The position numbers and the translations under genes are program-made. DNA of 64,000 nt from Pezizomycotina sp. ARF18 (taxonomy: Eukaryota; Ascomycota): NCBI GenBank assembly GCA_002224055.1, contig AZLU01000073.1, forward strand, positions 62,001-126,000, given 5' to 3'. A model generated the notes under the pieces. The model was given only the letters and a program-made list of their open reading frames with translations. It was not told the origin of the DNA and did not search any database. Shown piece after piece: positions 57,803-64,000 of the stretch (position 1 is the stretch's first letter; each line of letters opens with the position of its first letter).

Positions 57803-60800
57803 GCCTCCCTTACCCGCTACGGGCCGAGGCCTCCCTATTCTTTACGATCTGGGATAGGGCGTACTCTTAGCGCCTACCTTAGTTTAACGAATGCCGGTAA
57901 AGCTAGCAGTTTAGTAAATATATGGCGACGTTATCGGCTAATATGACGCGCGCTAGCGCGATCTTATAATCTTAATTTTCTTCCTAATAAAATAATATTT
58001 AATATCGATGTACTTAGTTCGTTTATTAACGTTGTAAGCCGCGTTTATAGCTAGGTAGTAGGCGCCTATATTATTAATTTTTAATTTAACGGGAATTATC
58101 TTCTCGTTGCTAGTAGCCCCGGTCTATTAGTTTATAAGTAGACTCGATCGGAGTATTTTCTAAGCTATACTATCTTCTAAGTCGCGGCGCTAAGTACCGT
58201 ATATTCTACCTCCGTTATTAAAATAGCGACGGTAATTTATTTACGAGATATAAACGATACTACTCTTCCGTATATTATAAAGGCGTAGCTACTAACTGAG
58301 TGCGATCTTTAGCTCGAGCGAAGTTACTATCTATATATCTCTAAGGCTATATCTCTCTATTAATACTACTCGGGCTAAAGCGTAGGCTATATTTACGCGT
58401 CCTCTGTAGATAGCGTAGTAATCGCTATATCGTGGTATATTATAAGTCCTTAGGTAGGTAGTAAAGGTAGCTAATTCTAACTAAGCGAAGGCTGTTCTAG
58501 GCGCGTCTAAACCGTTAGATACTAAGTTCTTCTAAGTTTACTACGATAGTCCTCTAGTCTAAACGATTTAATTCTCCTCGGGACGGCGTAGCGCGGGATA
58601 TAAACTATTAGTATCGCCGCGACTACGTAGTTCTATATACTATAACGTTAAAGTAATCTATCGATATACGCCTCCTACGATAAGTATATCGTCCTTTTAT
58701 GGCGATTTCTCTTAATTTAAGCTCCTAAGAAGTATATCGCGTCGTTAAATTATTTAATATTAAGTCGTTTAAGTAGCTTTTCTTTAATCTATTAGCTAGT
58801 TTATTATATATAATAATAAGTAGTTATCGATAATACGAGAATATATATTAACGCCTCCCGTATCGATATCTCTTAAGCCGTAGTATATACCCGTGTTATA
58901 GGGTAATTAATATAATCCTATACTAGTTAGTATTTTATAAAGTTTACTATTTTAGATTAATAGCGAGATACGTAGCTATATATTAATTTAGTAAAATGAG
59001 TAATATACTACGCCTTTGTGCGTTAGTTCGTTAAGAATCGTTCTATATTAGTATATACTTTTTAGATGTAAGTATATTTATTTGTTGATTAGGCGCTAGA
59101 TCTTTTTTAAAAAATATAAAGGAATATCTCTATATCGTACCTTAAGATTTAACGCGGCGGCTACCGCTAAAATAGCGTAGGCTATAGAGAATTTAACGAT
59201 TGGTAATATATATCGTCGTTTATTAATCCTATAGATAGCTTAAACTACTAGTCTTATCTTATAGTAAACGATCTATTCTAAACGTTTTGTTTATGGCGAA
59301 GTATCTACTTTAGCGGTAGAGACGCTACTACTTAATTTTTTTTATATTTATAAATTGGTTTCTATACGCCGTACTTTTTTAGTAAGAGTAGTTCTTTCTT
59401 TATTACTACCTATTATTCTACTTTTTCTAGCGATTATATTACCTAAGCGTAGGTAATGGTATTTAAATCTCTAATATTTATATATAATAAGGCTACCGCG
59501 TTAGTAGAAGTTAAAGAGCTACTCTAAGCGGCGAGCGTAGAATCGTCGTGTTTGATCTATTACGGTAGATTTAATCTGGCGGCTATTATAAAATAAAAGG
59601 TTTATAATATTTTATGTAAGTTAGATTATATACTTTAACTATCTTACTATTACCTTTAAATCTATATATTTTCTTTTTATACTCTTATAGCGAGTTATTA
59701 GTAGGATAATAATTCTTTATCTATATAATTAGTATTGAACGGGTATAGTTTACTAATATCTAGTTTATAGCCTTAATACGTTTGTAAAGCGTCTTACCGC
59801 GAAGTACCTTTATAGGTAATATGTTTTTAGTTATAAATATATCGGGCGGCTTCTCCCTATAGATAAAGCGGTAGATCTATATTATAAAGCGCCGCGCGCG
59901 CCTTATTTATAATAGTTAGTAAAAAGCGTTCTATTACTCATTTTAGCTAAATTGTTTAGCGCGTACCGCTACTACTTAATACCGTACGAGGCTAGTATAT
60001 TCTTAAATTTATTATCGTTTAACTCGCTATATTTACCGCCGCTATTATAATAATAACGAGAATAGGTATAATGATATTAAATCGTGGCCTCTCGAGTAAA
60101 GCGCTTTGCGGCGTATTTAGTAATTTGTATCTTAATCTATTTATTTATTATCTATTAATTATCTTCTTATTACTATATAGAAGTATCTAGCTATATTAAG
60201 TCGTATCGTTAACTATATTATTAAATTTACTACTATTTTTTAAACTCTACTATTTACGGGGCGCTATCTATATATCTATGTAAATCTTTTGTAGAGGCGC
60301 GGTTTCTCGAGTCGTTAGCGCTCGGGCGCCTAACGGTATATACTTGCCTATTATATATGCTTATAGGGACGTTAAATATACGTACTCTCTGTATAGTTAT
60401 ACCTAGATCTTATAATAAATGATAAAGATTGATTTTATTTAAATAGCTAAGCGCCTAGTACTATTTCTATGCTGTTCGCTCTATTTTTATGATGAGCGCC
60501 TATTCGCTATATATCGAGCTAGTTTGTAGTAATTCGTTACTATTCTATATAGCTATTAGGAATATCCTTCCCTACTTAAGCGTTTAAAGAGCGATTTTAC
60601 CCGTTTATGGTATTAAAACGTTAGTACGTCTTAATTAGAGAGATTAAACGTTAGTCCCCGTTTAACTAACTACGCTACTAATAGTAGCTTAGCTTATTTA
60701 AATTCTTTATAATAATAGACGCCGGTTATTGTGACGACTCGGCGTTTACTATTAATATTACTTTAAGGCGTATATTTCCGATATAAGTAGTTAGAACGAC

Positions 60801-62373
60801 GTAATTGTCTCCTATATATACGCGGCGAGGTAGTTCGAGCTATACCGGCTCCGCGAGATTTTCTTATTATTTTATAATATAATTATTATTTACGCTATTA
60901 GCGTACTACTAACCGTTATTTAAGCTAGTACGGTACGCCTTATACTATTCTAAAGTATATTATTTCGCTTATATTCTACGGCTATCTATATTTAGTTTTA
61001 TCTTCTTATAGTTTACGGCTAAGGTAGCGCCTTCTAGCTTTATAGATAGGCGTAGCGGTTAGCGGCGGGCTAGCGCGGAAGGAGTCTATCTCGTTCTTTT
61101 AGCGTTATTAAATAATATTATTAGCCGGCGCTATCTCTATAATTAAACTAGGTCTAAAATCCTTCTTTATTACTAGCGTTAATTATAAGATTAAACGCTT
61201 ATAGGTAGTAGTACTATATATAGCTATATTCTCTATATATATAGTACTATACTTTCTATATCGATACGCTTCGCGGTAGCGCGCCTACTAGCTACTATAG
61301 TTACTAAATCTTCTGTAGCTATAACCTCTTTTAGAGGGCGTCCGTACTATCTCGATATATTCTACTTCTTTTTACTACTATCGGTATTATATTATTACTA
61401 GTATCTTATTACTGGCGCCTATTCTTATTACTATATAGGCTATATTATTACTCTATTTTTCTTTTTAGCGCGGTTTATATCGGCGCTAGATTTATTATAT
61501 ATAAGCTTCTATACTTCTAATATACTTCTTCTTAGCTTAGTAGGCTTATTACTTACTCGAGATTTATCGTAACGTCTTCTACTACTATTAGTAACGTAAT
61601 AGAGATAATACGGTATTATACGACTTAGGTAATCCTTTTAAGATATTCTCGATAAGCTAATTATCGTAGAGTCTTAAGTCGAGAGCCTTTAGTTTTACCT
61701 ACTATCTTTTACGCGGTTAATATACGTATATATAGTATCGTCGTCTTTCTAATATATATTTATTAGTTAAAGTTTTAATATTTACCGATTCGCCTCGTTA
61801 TTTATGAAGTTTGTAGATTTAAGGGCTATTTAAATGGCCTATACCTTTCATTTATTAGTATTAAAGTAATAAATCTACTCGATTCTTACCGTAGAAGTAA
61901 TAAGTACTATTACCGTATCGTAATAAGATTATTCGTCTTTACTAAGCTTCTTATCCGGGGTCTTAGATTTTACGATAGTATCGGCGAGCTTTAATATACG
62001 TAGTTCTATAAGTATGCGCCTCTCTTAGAGTAGCTAGTCGCTACTCTATTTAAGTAGCGGGATAGAATTAGCGAATCGCTTATTATACGATATTAGATGG
62101 CTCGGGTATACTCGGCGCTATATAGTAGGTATCTTCTATTAGGGTCGGCGGGCGTAATATTAGGATTATTTACTCTACTATAGCCGAGCGTGCTCATAAT
62201 ACCTCGCGACGGCGCGACGGGCGGTGAGATATAGGATAAAGTTATTTCTTTAAGAACGTACTACGTTACGAGCTTCGCGACGTTGCTATCTAAGATCTAG
62301 ATTATCGTTTCGAGATGGCGCGGGATATAGCTATTACTTTTTTTTTTTTTTTTGTGATGTAGTTATACTACTA

Positions 62374-62613
62374 TATAGGATAAGATTAAAATTGTTAATT
62401 GTATAAAAAATAAAACTATTTATCGAGGGCAGTATCCTGCCGTTTATATACAAAAGGAATTTTATATAAAACGAATCTTCACGATGTTAATATCCTCGTA
62501 TCGATGTATGCCGTTTATTATAGAGCTCGGCCGAGGTCGTCGATACATAGCGCTGCGGGTAATTCTCGATGTATTCGTGTCGTTTGATGTTCCTTTACTA
62601 CTTACATCCAACA
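62374..62613 (-). repeat. Right LTR (5' LTR of the copia element)
   Basis: 240 bp. Its outer third is well preserved and its inner half is transition-rich, the mirror image of the left LTR. A T15 run lies just inside it at 62339-62353. Confidence 0.92.
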
Positions 62614-62618
62614 TCATT

Positions 62619-62816
62619 CACAATTCCTCTTACTTCATATCCAAGTCATACATAGCTTTAGAAGGCTTCAAATCAAACAACACTTTCTCCAGCAGTACTA
62701 GCGATTAGAAAACGCATAAAAGTTTGAATCCGGGTTCCCCTAACGCGGTTATAGCTTGGTTCGGCCCTGAAGCAACCCTTACTTTACAGTTGCCATAACC
62801 AGAGCATCTTCAAAAT
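62619..62816. other. Short spacer between copia element and partial gene
   Basis: Host sequence resumes directly after the target duplicate. The first 90 bases continue the open frame that is interrupted at 57560; the rest is presumably the promoter of the gene at 62817. Confidence 0.4.
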
Positions 62817-64000
62817 ATGGCGTCACAGTCGGGCTCACGACCTCGCTCAAACTCCGGAAGGGACAAAAATAAAGCACGAGGACAGCGAGAGATCACTTGG
62901 CGGCGCGGATGCGGATACCCTAATGGAGAACCTGTCTCGATTGAAAATCGGGTCGAGGAGTGAAGGCAAGGCTTACTATCTAGTTGTCTGTGGCGGCGAC
63001 GAATCCGGAAACGGGTTTATATTCCGACTTCATGGGGTATTGCATGGCACTCAAAGAACACGGGGGTTGGCGGCGATTTCTTGAAGCTGCTTCCCCTTAC
63101 TGGAGCACTTTGTATTGCCTGAAGAACTCGAAATTCATAGACACAGTAAAGTTCGGAAGACAGGACCAGACAAATCCAAATGCATCTACTCCTACTCTAG
63201 AATCCAATACATCAACCGAGATCTTTGGTTCACGGAAGTAGCACCGAGCGACATGTTGAACAGAGTCAAAAAACTGGATCACTGAAAACGCAGAAAAAGC
63301 TCATGAAGGTGATTCGTTAATAATCCTGAGGCTACGGTGGCTTGACAAGGGAGTTCACCTTGGGAAAGACTGGCTTCATAACGAGTATCGTAAGCTCCTC
63401 GAAGGGTTTAAAAGCGGTGTACAAGTAAACTCGATCCTTTGGGTTCTGTTACTCGGGCCGGTTCGCCGACGCTATAAAGTCATCACGACACTCAATAGGT
63501 CGCACTGGCCGCGTCAACGAAAATCGCATTTCTGCCAGTAGAAGCGTAAGCAATAGGACAGGAACAGTAGATTTCTGCTAGGTATAGTGCAATCCCTAGC
63601 AAAAATGAATCTTCCCACGGTTAAAAGGAAGCCGACCCCTCTATCGACCGCTGAGCACGAATCTTTCCTCCGTAATGAATTGACACGGAATATAACTCCG
63701 GTGGCAAATTGGACACTCTCACTGTTCATTACTCCGAGCCTGTTACTGGCCTAACGGCAGTTGAAGATCTAATCTTCCGCAATAGCATAGACGTCAATTA
63801 TATCCTAGAATAACGGCGCGCAGGAGACGTATCGAATGCCACCCAAGAAACTATAATTCGCGACACAACGGGGCCTCTCGTTGACCCTAACATGCAAGGG
63901 GCTTGCCTTCGCGGCACAACAGGTCGTCGATAGTGAGCTTGCTAAATGCGATATTGATGGGTGCGACCTTAAAGCTGAGATCGGTGTCCTTCATAACACT
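62817..64000 (+). CDS. Possible caspase-like (clan CD) peptidase, 3' end beyond window
   Basis: Partial gene. The likely start is the ATG at 62817 (MASQSGSRPRSNSGRDKNKA), with a frame change leading to ENLSRLKIGSRSEGKAYYLV, then VCGGDESG. The following blocks, in alternating frames, are SDFMGYCMALKEHG, LKNSKFIDTVKFGRQDQTNP, a segment near VAPSDMLNRVKNW, an E-A-H-G-like block near 63330, VHLGKDWLHNEYRKLLEGFK, SGVQVNSI, GFCYSGRFADAIKSSRHS, SVSNRTGNSRFLLGIVQSLA, AEHESFLRNELTRNI, and QQVVDSELAKCDIDGCDLKA up to the window edge. A His-Gly block followed about 45 residues later by Cys-Tyr-Ser-Gly fits the His/Cys dyad layout of caspase/legumain-fold enzymes, and I recall similar uncharacterised fungal proteins. 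The family is not proven. Several single-base frame changes. It starts 200 bp downstream of the copia element. Confidence 0.5.

Larger units (their letters stand above)
57561..62613 (-). mobile_element. Ty1/copia LTR retrotransposon, RIP-degraded fossil
   Basis: An element of 5,053 bp bounded by two LTRs of about 240 bp and a 5-bp target duplication TCATT (57556-57560 and 62614-62618). Termini in element orientation are TGTTGGATG ... CATCCTACA, the copia type. Orientation is minus: a purine-rich tract lies just inside the left LTR (57803-57818 as its complement), and minus-strand remnants still resemble copia reverse transcriptase (DDILIVGG, near 58670-58700) and RNase H (block of TEAEY type near 58170-58240), both in the half expected for the 3' side. 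The interior is strongly AT-shifted with almost no CpA or TpG but abundant CpG and TpA, the signature of repeat-induced point mutation. It is broken throughout, with dozens of disruptions, and has no open coding capacity. Because RIP dominates LTR divergence, age cannot be judged from it; the clean ends and target duplication suggest that it is not very ancient. Confidence 0.92.

Noticed and set aside
1-64000. CRISPR arrays, bacterial operons or rRNA genes
   Set aside because: No regularly spaced repeats, no ribosome-binding sites; introns and gene families show a fungal nuclear genome, and no rRNA-like sequence was noticed.

Overview
The window is from the nuclear genome of a filamentous ascomycete (Pezizomycotina). 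The evidence is many short introns (55-125 bp) with GTAAGT-type donors and CTAAC-type branch sites, fungal gene families (SAT4/rhodopsin-domain membrane protein, DUF6536 membrane protein, ATR1-like MFS transporter, dioxygenase-P450 fusion of the Ppo type), and a copia element carrying a clear RIP signature (CpA and TpG almost absent, CpG kept). Almost every recognisable gene keeps good protein similarity but changes frame every few hundred bases. Several of these changes are one base lost in a homopolymer, so an unpolished assembly is the simplest reading. Gene spans below are therefore given as whole loci and the frame changes are noted.

Layout. 1.7-21.2 kb: small, mostly uncharacterised genes with low-complexity or one-helix membrane proteins, a beta-lactamase-family serine hydrolase (7.0-8.2 kb), three genes sharing a short Gly-Ser/Thr-Pro-Gly motif (15.5-19.2 kb), and a secreted endonuclease/exonuclease/phosphatase-family protein (20.0-21.2 kb, minus). 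This part is rich in long poly(A)/poly(T) tracts and microsatellites. 21.2-25 kb: no gene seen. 25-32.8 kb: a small secreted protein, a 92-residue membrane protein with a PPxY motif, an amino-acid permease and a SAT4-type integral membrane protein. 33.8-40.1 kb: a DUF6536 membrane protein, a degenerate 10-bp repeat array, and a DUF2235 alpha/beta-hydrolase on the minus strand. 42.95-48.92 kb: a very long Ppo-type dioxygenase-P450 gene whose coding appears to run on into a matrixin-like zincin domain and a further C-terminal domain. 50.7-52.5 kb: two small secreted proteins, one cysteine-rich and one a Kex2-type KR-separated repeat protein. 54.9-56.5 kb: an ATR1-like MFS transporter. 57.56-62.61 kb: a RIP-mutated Ty1/copia retrotransposon on the minus strand with 240-bp LTRs and a 5-bp target duplication. 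62.8 kb to the end: the 5' part of a gene for a possible caspase-like peptidase that runs off the window.

The genes do not form a recognisable single pathway. The most unusual candidate is the oxylipin-synthase-like fusion at 43-49 kb. The secreted-protein pair next to it and the transporter beyond are compatible with, but do not prove, an accessory, interaction-related region.
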